Shown here piece by piece: positions 7,262 to 16,837 of a stretch of DNA of 43,751 nucleotides (within the stretch, counting starts at the first letter, position 1; every line of letters begins with the position of its first letter). The position numbers were made by a program, and so were the translations under genes. Location: assembly GCA_964498585.1 (NCBI GenBank), contig CAZCHH010000031.1:1-43751 (forward strand), given 5' to 3'. A model generated the notes under the pieces. It searched no databases. It worked only from the letters and a program-made list of their open reading frames with translations, and was not told where the DNA came from. Source of the DNA: JAAYJM01 sp964498585. GTDB taxonomy: Bacteria; Bacteroidota; Ignavibacteria; Kapaibacteriales; UBA2268.

Positions 7262-10200
7262 TTATTTTTGAACCATCATCATTGTTGAGACAGTGTTAGA
7301 GCCAGAACGTAATACGACATTATAAGCACCGGTAATTAAGTCGCTTGCATCGAAGCTGACTTTGTAAGTACCAGCATTAAAGTAATTATTTTCAATTCTT
7401 GCTACTTCTTCACCTCTAATGTTATAGATAATGATTTCAGCATTTTCGTCATTAACCAAAGTAAATTCAAAATAAGTAATTCCTGAAACTGGATTTGGAG
7501 TGTTACGAATATTCATTATAGTATTTCCAATGTCATTGACAGAGGATTTAGCCATAAATACAGAATTTTCTGAATAAATGACTGCATCAAGTTCAAGACC
7601 ACTTGTAGCTTCTGTGATTGAAGTTAAATTCAGGTTTGTATAATTATTAGTTTTTGGATTATACAACTTGACAGTTAATGCTTCACCATTGCCAGCGCCT
7701 TCGAGACCTTCAGTTTGAATATCATCGCCCCAAATATTAGCAGCAACAACACTATTTTGAACATAACCGCTACCGATTAAGTTATCTTTAATATCATAAA
7801 CACCAACTTCGCAACCATCACTTGCACCCTCAATTTGAATTAATAAAGTAGCAGAATTGCCTGTTCTATTAATTGAAGGAATAAGATGTTTTGGATTAGG
7901 AGTTTCGAGTACACCAGCAGAAGCTTTTCCTGCTCCATTAGCTGGATATGTTAAGTTAGAATTACTGGTAACATTTAAATAATAACCTTCGCCGGGATTT
8001 AAATCACCGATTGAATTCAAGCCCCAAGATGGCACATATACATCACCTAAATTGTTTTTTGCTATCACAAGATTAGTGCCTAATGATTCTAAAGCTATTG
8101 CAGCATTTAGTGAACTATTGCATAAGTATGGTGATAAATTCCAGCCAGCAGTTAAAGGAACTGGAGTTAATTCAGGAGCAACAGCATAACCTGCAAATGT
8201 AATTTGAGTTTGCTGAGACATATTTGCAAAATAGCCGTCAAATAGATTCCATTGTTCTATAGTATTTACATTATAAGCAGGAATATACATTTCTCCGGCA
8301 CCGTTCTTTAATATATTCAAATTAGCTACTATTGGAGCAAATAAGTTAACTATATCGTTATCATCAGGATTAATAAAGCTTGAAATCATATTCCAACCTT
8401 CAAGTAATAGAATATTTTGCATTTCAGGAACTTCGACTGTTAGCGTACCGACAATTGAAAATCCATTAACAGTAAAGTAACTTTCACCGATAATAAATGT
8501 AGCAGTTGCATTATATTCAATAAGAGCTTGTCCGTCCCATACTTTGAAAATATATGGGTCGAATACTTCGAATCCATCTTTAATAGAAGTATTTGGGTCA
8601 TCACCCCAAACAGTAATGGCTAAGTTGATTCCAGACCAAAGTCCGTAGCCAGCACACTGCCAGTCACCGGGTGTTCTTTCATAGAATAAACCAATTGCAT
8701 CACCTTCCATAAATGGCCGGTCGCCAATCATAGGATTAGAACTTGCTTGAACAACAATATTTGCATCACTTCCAGTTTGCTCAACAACAACCCACGGAAC
8801 ATTAGGACGTGTTGTAAATGACCAGATTGAAGACCAGGGACCTTGTGTTCCCAAAGCTGTAACTGACCTTACTCTCCACCAGTATTGAGTAGAGAATTCT
8901 AAAGTTGTGCCAACCAATGTTTCGGTATTAGGTGTTAAATCATTAACTATCATATTATTAAATGATGCATCGCTTGCTAATTGAACTCTGTAATTTGCAG
9001 ATTCTTCAACACTTGACCAAATAAGAGTTGGATTCAATATAACATTTGTTGCTCCTTCTTCTGGCAGTGCCAAAGATGGCGCTGGTGGAGGTGGTTCTGT
9101 CGGACCACCACTAAACATCATATTAGGTCTATCCATTGATAAGGTAGGAGTTCCGGGAGCTGAACATACAGTTGAAGCATCAGACCTGTACCAACGTACT
9201 GAATTATAAGATGTTGTAGTATAATATGTGCTTTGGTTACTAGAATATGAACTATTATTAAAGCATATATCAATAAGAACATTAGAAACGCCGTCCCATG
9301 GGAATGGGGTTGTAAACTGATGAGTATTCCAACCGAGAGTATTGGTTAATGAAGGATTTTGATAAACCGAAATAAAGTTATCAGTGTCCCAGATATTATC
9401 TAATACTGTGGCTGTAGTTTGCTTTAATCTGATTTCAAAATTTACTAAAGCTGCAGCAGTATTTAGAGCAGCAACATTAAATGATAATGATGTTAAATCG
9501 CCAGCCAAACCGCCTGCAGCAGTAATTTCTGAAGCTAATACCAATATTTGATGCTTTGCACCCCAATACCAGTTACCATAAGGAGCTGGATAAGATGTAG
9601 TTGAATTAGTCATTGTTCCATCACCAACAACAAAGAATGAGCCAGTAGAGAATGACCAAATAGTTGACCAGGGACTTGTATATGCAAAATTAGATGCACG
9701 AACTCTCCAGAAGTAGTTTGAATTCATATCTAATCCCCAAGTTAATTCTGTCTCGGTTGTTGTTTGGTCTAAAACTAAAGTATTGAAACCTAAATCAGCA
9801 GCAACTTGAACCTGATAATCTGAAGCTGTTAAAACATCTGTCCATTTAAATTGAATTGTAGCTGGGATACCAGTTGAACCATTTGCTGGAGCAATTAACT
9901 CTGGTTCGTATAATGGACCGACAGTAGTGAATCTCCAGGTAACTGACCAGTATGTCCATTCATCGCCAACCAATGCTCTGACTTTCCAGTAATGCATTGT
10001 TACGGGGTCAAGGTCTTCCAATTCATAAGAAGTTGTTGTTAGTTCATCGTTATCAACGATTGGTGTTAAGAAGTCTGGTGAATCAGAAGCCATTAAATGA
10101 TATGCTGTAGCTCCTTCTAAAGTTTCCCAATTTAATGTTACATCAGATTCAGTCAATGAATTATTAAGTGGAGATAATAAAGCCACATAATCTCCCATTG

Positions 10201-13200
10201 GCATAAACGAGTATTTTTTATTTGCTAAATTAGGAATAATAGAAGCATTAATTGAATTGTTAGATGTTGTCGATGATGCAGTAGCAGGTGTTCCGGGAGT
10301 AACGCTAATGTAATCCAGACTTCCACCAAGCAATCCGTTAATACCTGTTGAAGCGGACCATCCAGTATAATTAGCAGTCATTGAACCATAATTAAAAGTA
10401 ATAAATCCGCTTGATTCATATAATCTAACCTGAAAATTAACAAGGTCAGAAGATGAACCTAAATGATATGTGTTTCTGAATTGAACTGCATAAACCTGGT
10501 TAGGAGCAGCACCTTCAACTCTATATGTAATATCATTTGAAACTAAGTCATCCCAAAGAGGAGCTAATATTCTAATATATGTTGTTGAAGCTAAATCATT
10601 ACCCAATGAATTATGAGTAATACTTCCAAGACCTACCCAACCATTAGAACAAATTCTAATTTGATTAAATTCTGAGCCGGCATAAATAAAAGTGAATGGT
10701 AAATCGAAATTTGCCCCCTGGTCATCGCCAGAAACATTAGTTGGAATACCATCAGTAAATTCAGAATAAATTTCATCTTCTTCAACGAACAAATAAGAAT
10801 AAATATTAACCATTGTCATAGTTGTAAATGACCATATATCCGACCATTCGCCAATGTTGTCGCCAGCATAACCGCGCACTCTCCAATAATAAACAGAATT
10901 ATTTGCAAGTACATAATCTACTGGTAATGGTAAATTAGTATTCAGAATTTCAGTGGTTGAATAGATAATATTAGCAAATTCAGGGTCATTTGCTATTTGA
11001 AATTCATAAGCACCAGCGCCAATTAATGGTTGCCATGTAAATGTAGGCAACACAGGAATACCAGTTGCATAATTTTCTGGATATGTTAATGTTACTGGCG
11101 GCAAAGGACCTGTAGTAGCAAAGCGCCATACCTGAGACCAGAAGCAAGGATTTCCTTCAACGTCATAAGCCATTACTCTCCAATGATATAAAGTAGATTC
11201 ATCAAGAGCAGATGCTTCAGGGACCTGATAGCTTGATGTTTCTAAATCACTTACATCAATTACTGGTGCTGCAAAATCTGATGTTTCAGAAACCTGAATT
11301 TGATATGATGTATATCCTTCAAGGTCTTCCCAGTCAAAAAGTGGTGTAATTGGAACGCCAACAGTATTATTATATGGAGATAACAAAGTAGCATAATCTC
11401 CCATTGGTAAGAAAGTATATTTCTTATTTGCTAAAGTAGTTACTGTAGCTGCATTAATTGAATTGTTAGATGTTGTTGAAGATAATGTTGCCGGTGTTCC
11501 TGGAGTAACGCTAATGAAATCCATATTTCCACCAACTATACCATTAATACCAACAGAAGCTGTCCAACTGGTATAGGTTGCAGTCATTGACCCATAATTG
11601 AAAGTTACCTGTCCGGAACCTTCGTAAAGTCTAACTTGGAAATTTACAAGGTCAGTTGTTGCACCCAAGCGATATGTGTTTCTGAATTGAACTGCATAAA
11701 CCTGGTTAGGAGCAGCACCTTCAACTCTATATGTAATATCATTTGAAACTAAGTCATCCCAAAGAGGAGCTAATATTCTAATATATGTTGTTGAAGCTAA
11801 ATCATTACCCAATGAATTATGAGTAATACTTCCAAGACCTACCCAACCATTAGAACAAATTCTAATTTGATTAAATTCTGAGCCGGCATAAATAAAAGTG
11901 AATGGTAAATCGAAATTTGCGCCCTGGTCATCACCGGATATATTTGTTGGAAGACCATCAGTAAATTCTTCGTAAGTTTCGTCTTGCTCGAAGAATAAAT
12001 AAGAATAAATATTTACCATAGTCATAGTAGTAAACGACCATACATCTGACCATACACCTATATTACCACCAGTATAGCCACGAGCTCTCCAATAATAAGT
12101 AGTATTATTTTCAAGTGCATATTCTGCCGGTAAAGTTAAACTTGTATTAGTTAGACCAGTTGCGCTATATAAGATATTAGAAAAATCTTCAGTATTAGAT
12201 AATTCTAATTCGTAATTTTCTGCACCTATTAATGCTTCCCAAGTAAATGTAGGTAAAACATTAACACCAGTTGCAGTATTCACCGGAGTCAATAAAGTAA
12301 CCGGGGGAAGAGGACCGGTTGTTGCAAATCTCCAAGCAAGTGACCAGAAGCTTATATTACCAAGTCCATCCATAGCGTTAACACGCCAGAAATATAACGA
12401 TGATTCGTCTAACTCTTCTGCTTCAGGAACCTGATAAGATGATTCTAATAAACCTTCCTGAGTGATTACAAGATTTTCAAAACTGGCATCGGTAGCGACC
12501 TGTAATGAATAAGCAGTTGCACCTTCAACATCATTCCAGTCAAAGAATGGTGTAAGTGGATTATCAAGCGAATTGTTAAGTGGAGCTGCTAACTGTGGTG
12601 GCAATAATCCAGATATATCCATTGTAAAACGCATATTAGGACGATTGGCTGAATATGTAACAGAAGCAGAAGTTGTTGAACATAGATTTTCATCACTATC
12701 TGACCTATAGTATCCAACTGTGTTTACTGGAGTAATAGTATAATAATGCGATGCGTTTTGTGTATATCCGAGAGGATAGTTATTAAAGCATGTTTCAATA
12801 AGAATATTTGATGCGCCATCCCATTCGAATGGATTATCGAAAGTATGAGTATTCCATCCAACTATTGGTTGATATGATGGTGCAGCAACAAAACAAGTAA
12901 CCCAGTTATCATATTCATAAGCTGTTAATGTAGTTTGGGTTGTTGGTTTCATTTTGATTGTAAAATCAAGCATTGCATCGCAGTTATTGACTGCATAAAT
13001 ATCAAAAGATAATGATGTAATTAAACCGGGTAAACCACCTGCTGCAATATATTCTTCTGCTGTAATAAGGATTTGATGCCTTGCGCCATTATAAAATCTT
13101 CCATAAGGAGCAGGATACCCGCTGGTTGAATTATAAGTTGTGCCATTTCCTATTGTAACAATTGAACCAGTTGAATATGCCCAAATCTCAGACCATGGGC

Positions 13201-16200
13201 TAATATTAGTGCCGTTAGTTGCAGAAGCACGCCACCAGTAATCAGTTTGTAATGCTAACGTTGATGGAATATAAACTGTTCCTTCAATATTTTCATCAAC
13301 TAAAATTTCTGTAAACTCTGCATTAGTAGAAATCTGAACGTTATACATATTAGCACCAAATACTGCTTCCCAATTAAGTGGGTTATCAGGGGCTAAACCT
13401 TCAGAACCATCTAATGGACTTACCAAAACTGGAGCTGCAAGAGGACCTTCTGTTATAAACTTCCATGCTTGAGACCAGTAACCAATTACGCCTTCAGCTT
13501 CGCCTTTTGCTCGCCAGTAAAACTGTGTAGTTGCGGCTAATTGGGTAGCTAATGTGTGGCTGGTACTAGGAACTGAAAGTCCAACAATAATATTTACAAA
13601 TTCAGCATCTGTTGCAACCTGGAGATAGTAAGAAGTAGCTCCGTCAACAGAGTTCCACTCAAATTGTGTTAATCTTGGAACTCCAATTGAATTATTTAGT
13701 GGGGAAATTAATTGTGGTGGTGGTAAATCATCTCCTAAATCTACTTCGTAAGCACCAATTGTTGGAGGATTAATTCTTGGATTACCTAAAATATCAAAAG
13801 GCAATGATTCAATAAAAATTCCAGAACCTACAAGTAGTGAACTTGGATTCGGTGCTAAGTTATCATCAGACGTAAAGTCTGGAAATACATTTATTGAATT
13901 TGCATCTTGAAGAGTTGCTGTTTGCCATTCTGGAAACGTTTGATACCATGTTCCAGATAATTTGCCAACGTAACCAGTGCCATACTCATCAATATAATAG
14001 TTATTATAATCTATACTAGTAAAAACTGAATTTGTTCCGGCATGATATATACAAGTAGGAGTTGAACCTTCAAGACCAACTAATGTATTTGATAATGTAT
14101 TATCGCGGATATCAAGACCTGTAACTCCAGACGCTGTAACCATAATACAGGCAGACAATGACCCGTTTGTATAGCCACCTGTTCCATCTTGCTGTGTTCC
14201 GTATAAGTGAATGCTATTATGCAAAATGCTTATATTCGTTCCACCAACAATTCTAATACCGAAAGGATTATAAGCAGTATTTGTAGCATTATAATTTGTT
14301 GTAACTAAATCGTAGATTGCATTATTTGCAATTAAAATATTATCATTACCTGTTGAAGTTGTAATATTTATACCATGTGCACCGCCGTAAGTATAAGCAG
14401 TGTGCCAGATAGTATGAATTCTATTATTTGTAATGATTGAATTGCCGTTGCCAGTTCCAATTTGGAAACCAATGCAATAATTTGAAACATTGTATTGTCC
14501 AAGATTATGAACATGATTACCATCAATTAAAGCACCGGGGCAATAGTACATAACAATACCCATTTCGCCAAGCGATTCAAATAATTCATCATCACCGAAC
14601 TCATTATTTAGAATCTGTAAATTATCATAAGTTCCGGCTGATGAAGCATAAGCATTAATACCACCATAATAAACTTTTTTAAACTTGTTATTTTCGATTA
14701 AGCAGTTATCGTGGTCATAACCGGTTGGAGCAGTATCAAGTGGAAGCCCACCCAGAACAATACCCATAGAAGTTGTAATAGTTCTATCGTATCCGACTAT
14801 TTCGCAGTTACGGATAGCAACATCAGTACAACCTTCACCTGCTGCATTACCAATTAAGAAAACGACACAAGATGGCCCTTCAGTAGCAGTATTAATTATA
14901 TGAAGATTTCTTTCGCCTTCATTTAATTCACCGTCAATAATTACACGGTCAGCACCGTTAAGAACAATGACGCCATTGCCAATAAACTCACCTTGAATTG
15001 TGCGGTCGGCTCCTTCAGGAGTGATTGTTAAATAGTAACCTCCATCTCCGATTTCTGGCCATGGATTAATCACAACAGGAGCAGTTTCATACAAATCGCT
15101 GATAATTTGAAGGGTAGTATTTCCGGATAAACCCAATACATTTAAATCTGCAGCAAAAGCATTTAAGTCTGGATAATCTCCATCATAACCTATTGTAACA
15201 TTACCGTTAATAGGACCTTTAATTTCCCTTGCACCTTCTGGACTTGTATTCTCCGGAACTTCCATATTTCCATTTATTGTGTATGAATTACAGGCAGCAT
15301 CAAGAAAATTACCAAGAGTAGCAGTATTAGACACATCATAGCAAAGCCAGAAGTAATTATAACCACCTAATAATGTTTGTTCGCCAAGAATAATAAACTC
15401 ACCATCGGGTGCATTTACTGTTAGTCCAAATTGATTAATAGCTTCGAAATTAGGTGAATTGCCAGTATAATAAATTTTTGCATTAATAATATCATCTGCT
15501 TCAGTTGTTCCACTTGTATTTAAAACAAATTGAGATAAATTCAAAGGAGTAAGAGAGCCATAAGTTTCGACTCTAATTTGAATAATATCCTGGTCGGTGC
15601 TACCCAGAACAACGGCAGTTGAATTTTGAAATACTTCGCCACCAACATATTCTTGGTCAACTAAAGCATATCTGTAAACCAAACCATTATCTGGAAAAGT
15701 AGCAGTAGTTAAGGCGCAGGTACTTGTATTTAAAATACCCGGTTCTGAAGTTGACCAAAAGTTTGTCCCTTCTGTAACCATACGGTTATTGAAATCAGTA
15801 TTAGTTATGCCACGGATTCCTACCTGGGGAGTTCTGTTTGTTGAGTTTTTTGTAAAAGCACCATAAACTATTTCAATCGCATTTGTTGATTCGTAAAGTT
15901 TTATCTGAAAGTTAAAGATATCACCTTCGCCAGTTGTTCCATAGCATTTATAATTTTGCCATTGAACTGTAAAAACTCTATCGGGAGCGACACCTTCTAA
16001 CAAGGACATTAATTCACCTGTTGTTGAACCTTGTAAGTCCATTGAAAGAGCAGCAACAACGTTGTTATATGTTGTTTGACTTATACCAGTATAGGAACTT
16101 CCAATAGTAGTTCCCATACATATCCAGCCATTTGTCTGTATGCTGATTGCATCGTAATCAGTTCCAAGCCAATTAAATGTAAATCCAATAGGAACATTTG

Positions 16201-16366
16201 GAAAACTAGTGTCATCATTTGTTGGGGTACCATGAACAGTTCCGCCGTAAATTGGTGTATAGTATCCATATTCACTTGAAAAGGCATATTGGCTTACTTG
16301 TGCATTCGTTAGTAATGGCACTAACAGAAATAATGCACTCAGTAGAAATAAAATTGTTCTTTTCAT
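7262..16366 (-). CDS. Giant secreted multidomain surface protein with T9SS sorting tail
   Basis: A 3034-aa protein with an AAGGAG ribosome-binding site. Order of parts: signal peptide (1-22, ending TNAQ); an all-beta N-terminal module (about 25-235) with IQTNGWICMG; a beta module (about 240-375); a right-handed beta-helix-like region (about 390-870) with many N/D/G-rich turns (IRNCEIVGYD, ILNNEFGDD); then fibronectin III-like repeats of ~95 aa (typical YYWRVRAY, then WSFTT). These are interrupted by two ~180-aa modules with GWNTHxFxxPFxWDG (about 1070-1251 and 2245-2421) and two modules with IRICSNGWVGLGS (about 1450-1655 and 1851-2056). After about 2430 come a spacer, a GWNMIS/GWNLSP module (about 2652-2800) and a Por sorting domain (about 2955-3034, NTPNPVSGITYFEF to VQK). 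It is probably displayed on the cell surface for binding or adhesion; no catalytic site is evident. Confidence 0.9.
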   Translation of the reverse strand: MKRTILFLLSALFLLVPLLTNAQVSQYAFSSEYGYYTPIYGGTVHGTPTNDDTSFPNVPIGFTFNWLGTDYDAISIQTNGWICMGTTIGSSYTGISQTTYNNVVAALSMDLQGSTTGELMSLLEGVAPDRVFTVQWQNYKCYGTTGEGDIFNFQIKLYESTNAIEIVYGAFTKNSTNRTPQVGIRGITNTDFNNRMVTEGTNFWSTSEPGILNTSTCALTTATFPDNGLVYRYALVDQEYVGGEVFQNSTAVVLGSTDQDIIQIRVETYGSLTPLNLSQFVLNTSGTTEADDIINAKIYYTGNSPNFEAINQFGLTVNAPDGEFIILGEQTLLGGYNYFWLCYDVSNTATLGNFLDAACNSYTINGNMEVPENTSPEGAREIKGPINGNVTIGYDGDYPDLNAFAADLNVLGLSGNTTLQIISDLYETAPVVINPWPEIGDGGYYLTITPEGADRTIQGEFIGNGVIVLNGADRVIIDGELNEGERNLHIINTATEGPSCVVFLIGNAAGEGCTDVAIRNCEIVGYDRTITTSMGIVLGGLPLDTAPTGYDHDNCLIENNKFKKVYYGGINAYASSAGTYDNLQILNNEFGDDELFESLGEMGIVMYYCPGALIDGNHVHNLGQYNVSNYCIGFQIGTGNGNSIITNNRIHTIWHTAYTYGGAHGINITTSTGNDNILIANNAIYDLVTTNYNATNTAYNPFGIRIVGGTNISILHNSIHLYGTQQDGTGGYTNGSLSACIMVTASGVTGLDIRDNTLSNTLVGLEGSTPTCIYHAGTNSVFTSIDYNNYYIDEYGTGYVGKLSGTWYQTFPEWQTATLQDANSINVFPDFTSDDNLAPNPSSLLVGSGIFIESLPFDILGNPRINPPTIGAYEVDLGDDLPPPQLISPLNNSIGVPRLTQFEWNSVDGATSYYLQVATDAEFVNIIVGLSVPSTSHTLATQLAATTQFYWRAKGEAEGVIGYWSQAWKFITEGPLAAPVLVSPLDGSEGLAPDNPLNWEAVFGANMYNVQISTNAEFTEILVDENIEGTVYIPSTLALQTDYWWRASATNGTNISPWSEIWAYSTGSIVTIGNGTTYNSTSGYPAPYGRFYNGARHQILITAEEYIAAGGLPGLITSLSFDIYAVNNCDAMLDFTIKMKPTTQTTLTAYEYDNWVTCFVAAPSYQPIVGWNTHTFDNPFEWDGASNILIETCFNNYPLGYTQNASHYYTITPVNTVGYYRSDSDENLCSTTSASVTYSANRPNMRFTMDISGLLPPQLAAPLNNSLDNPLTPFFDWNDVEGATAYSLQVATDASFENLVITQEGLLESSYQVPEAEELDESSLYFWRVNAMDGLGNISFWSLAWRFATTGPLPPVTLLTPVNTATGVNVLPTFTWEALIGAENYELELSNTEDFSNILYSATGLTNTSLTLPAEYALENNTTYYWRARGYTGGNIGVWSDVWSFTTMTMVNIYSYLFFEQDETYEEFTDGLPTNISGDDQGANFDLPFTFIYAGSEFNQIRICSNGWVGLGSITHNSLGNDLASTTYIRILAPLWDDLVSNDITYRVEGAAPNQVYAVQFRNTYRLGATTDLVNFQVRLYEGSGQVTFNYGSMTATYTSWTASVGINGIVGGNMDFISVTPGTPATLSSTTSNNSINAATVTTLANKKYTFLPMGDYATLLSPYNNTVGVPITPLFDWEDLEGYTSYQIQVSETSDFAAPVIDVSDLETSSYQVPEASALDESTLYHWRVMAYDVEGNPCFWSQVWRFATTGPLPPVTLTYPENYATGIPVLPTFTWQPLIGAGAYEFQIANDPEFANIIYSTTEILNTNLPLPVDYVLANNSVYYWRVRGYAGDNIGEWSDIWSFTTMTMVNIYSYLFVEEDEIYSEFTDGIPTNVSGDDQGANFDLPFTFIYAGSEFNQIRICSNGWVGLGSITHNSLGNDLASTTYIRILAPLWDDLVSNDITYRVEGAAPNQVYAVQFRNTYHLGSSSDLVNFQVRLYESSGFITFNYGSMTANYTGWSASTGINGLLGGSLDYISVTPGTPATASSTTSNNSINASIIPNLANKKYSFMPMGDYVALLSPLNNSLTESDVTLNWETLEGATAYHLMASDSPDFLTPIVDNDELTTTSYELEDLDPVTMHYWKVRALVGDEWTYWSVTWRFTTVGPLYEPELIAPANGSTGIPATIQFKWTDVLTASDYQVQVAADLGFNTLVLDQTTTETELTWGLDMNSNYFWRVRASNFAYTSPWSTIWSFSTGSFFVVGDGTMTNSTTSYPAPYGNWYWGAKHQILVLASEITAAGGLAGDLTSLSFNVAALNTAAALVNFEIRLKQTTATVLDNIWDTDNFISVYQNPSLTNTLGWNTHQFTTPFPWDGVSNVLIDICFNNSSYSSNQSTYYTTTSYNSVRWYRSDASTVCSAPGTPTLSMDRPNMMFSGGPTEPPPPAPSLALPEEGATNVILNPTLIWSSVEESANYRVQLASDASFNNMIVNDLTPNTETLVGTTLEFSTQYWWRVRSVTALGTQGPWSSIWSFTTRPNVPWVVVEQTGSDANIVVQASSNPMIGDRPFMEGDAIGLFYERTPGDWQCAGYGLWSGINLAITVWGDDPNTSIKDGFEVFDPYIFKVWDGQALIEYNATATFIIGESYFTVNGFSIVGTLTVEVPEMQNILLLEGWNMISSFINPDDNDIVNLFAPIVANLNILKNGAGEMYIPAYNVNTIEQWNLFDGYFANMSQQTQITFAGYAVAPELTPVPLTAGWNLSPYLCNSSLNAAIALESLGTNLVIAKNNLGDVYVPSWGLNSIGDLNPGEGYYLNVTSNSNLTYPANGAGKASAGVLETPNPKHLIPSINRTGNSATLLIQIEGASDGCEVGVYDIKDNLIGSGYVQNSVVAANIWGDDIQTEGLEGAGNGEALTVKLYNPKTNNYTNLNLTSITEATSGLELDAVIYSENSVFMAKSSVNDIGNTIMNIRNTPNPVSGITYFEFTLVNDENAEIIIYNIRGEEVARIENNYFNAGTYKVSFDASDLITGAYNVVLRSGSNTVSTMMMVQK
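10465..10714. repeat. 250-bp perfect direct repeat, copy 1 (within giant gene)
   Basis: Identical base for base to 11671-11920, offset 1206 bp (402 codons, in frame). It encodes the NGWVGLGS-containing half of the duplicated beta module. Flanking DNA on both sides of each copy has diverged by many substitutions. Confidence 0.95.
11671..11920. repeat. 250-bp perfect direct repeat, copy 2 (within giant gene)
   Basis: Second copy of the 250-bp repeat at 10465-10714, identical and in the same orientation and frame. Differences begin immediately outside (GCC CCC versus GCG CCC at the 3' edge). Confidence 0.95.
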
Positions 16367-16837
16367 TAATAATAACTCCTTAGATTGTGGGTAAATTTAA
16401 TTAAAAAATATATGAATATTTTTTTCATTCTTTTTTCATTTGTTAAAATATAAAATTTTTTTAATAAAATCAAGAAAAAAAAGAAAAAATAATTAAGATT
16501 ATTTAATTAGAGATTGTGAATTTTTGTAAATATTCTATAATGCAAATTTTTATTTTATTAAATTATTGCTTTTAGTACTATTTTAATTTTCTGGATTAAA
16601 AATAATACTATATATTCCATTAATTATTATAACTTAAAACCATTTGAAATGTTTCAAAAAAATTAACGATGATGAAATATTTCTCAAAAAAGGGAAATCA
16701 CAGGATAGCAGGGATTTATTTATTTTATTGATTGTATTCAAATTCATATAGTTAAATATTTATACTCTTTTTTATAATTACATAAAAATAAATATTAATT
16801 TATTTTTTTCTAATTTGCATTTTTTTTTCAAATAATA
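16367..16837. other. AT-rich divergent intergenic region
   Basis: 471 bp between the start of the giant minus-strand gene and the start of the aldolase-phosphoesterase gene. It must hold promoters for both directions. The minus-strand side has AAGGAG (RC of 16377-16382) before the giant gene. CTAATTTGC near 16810 is only a near match to a TAnnTTTG box, so I do not call a promoter. Otherwise I see nothing but poly-A/T-rich sequence. Confidence 0.5.
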
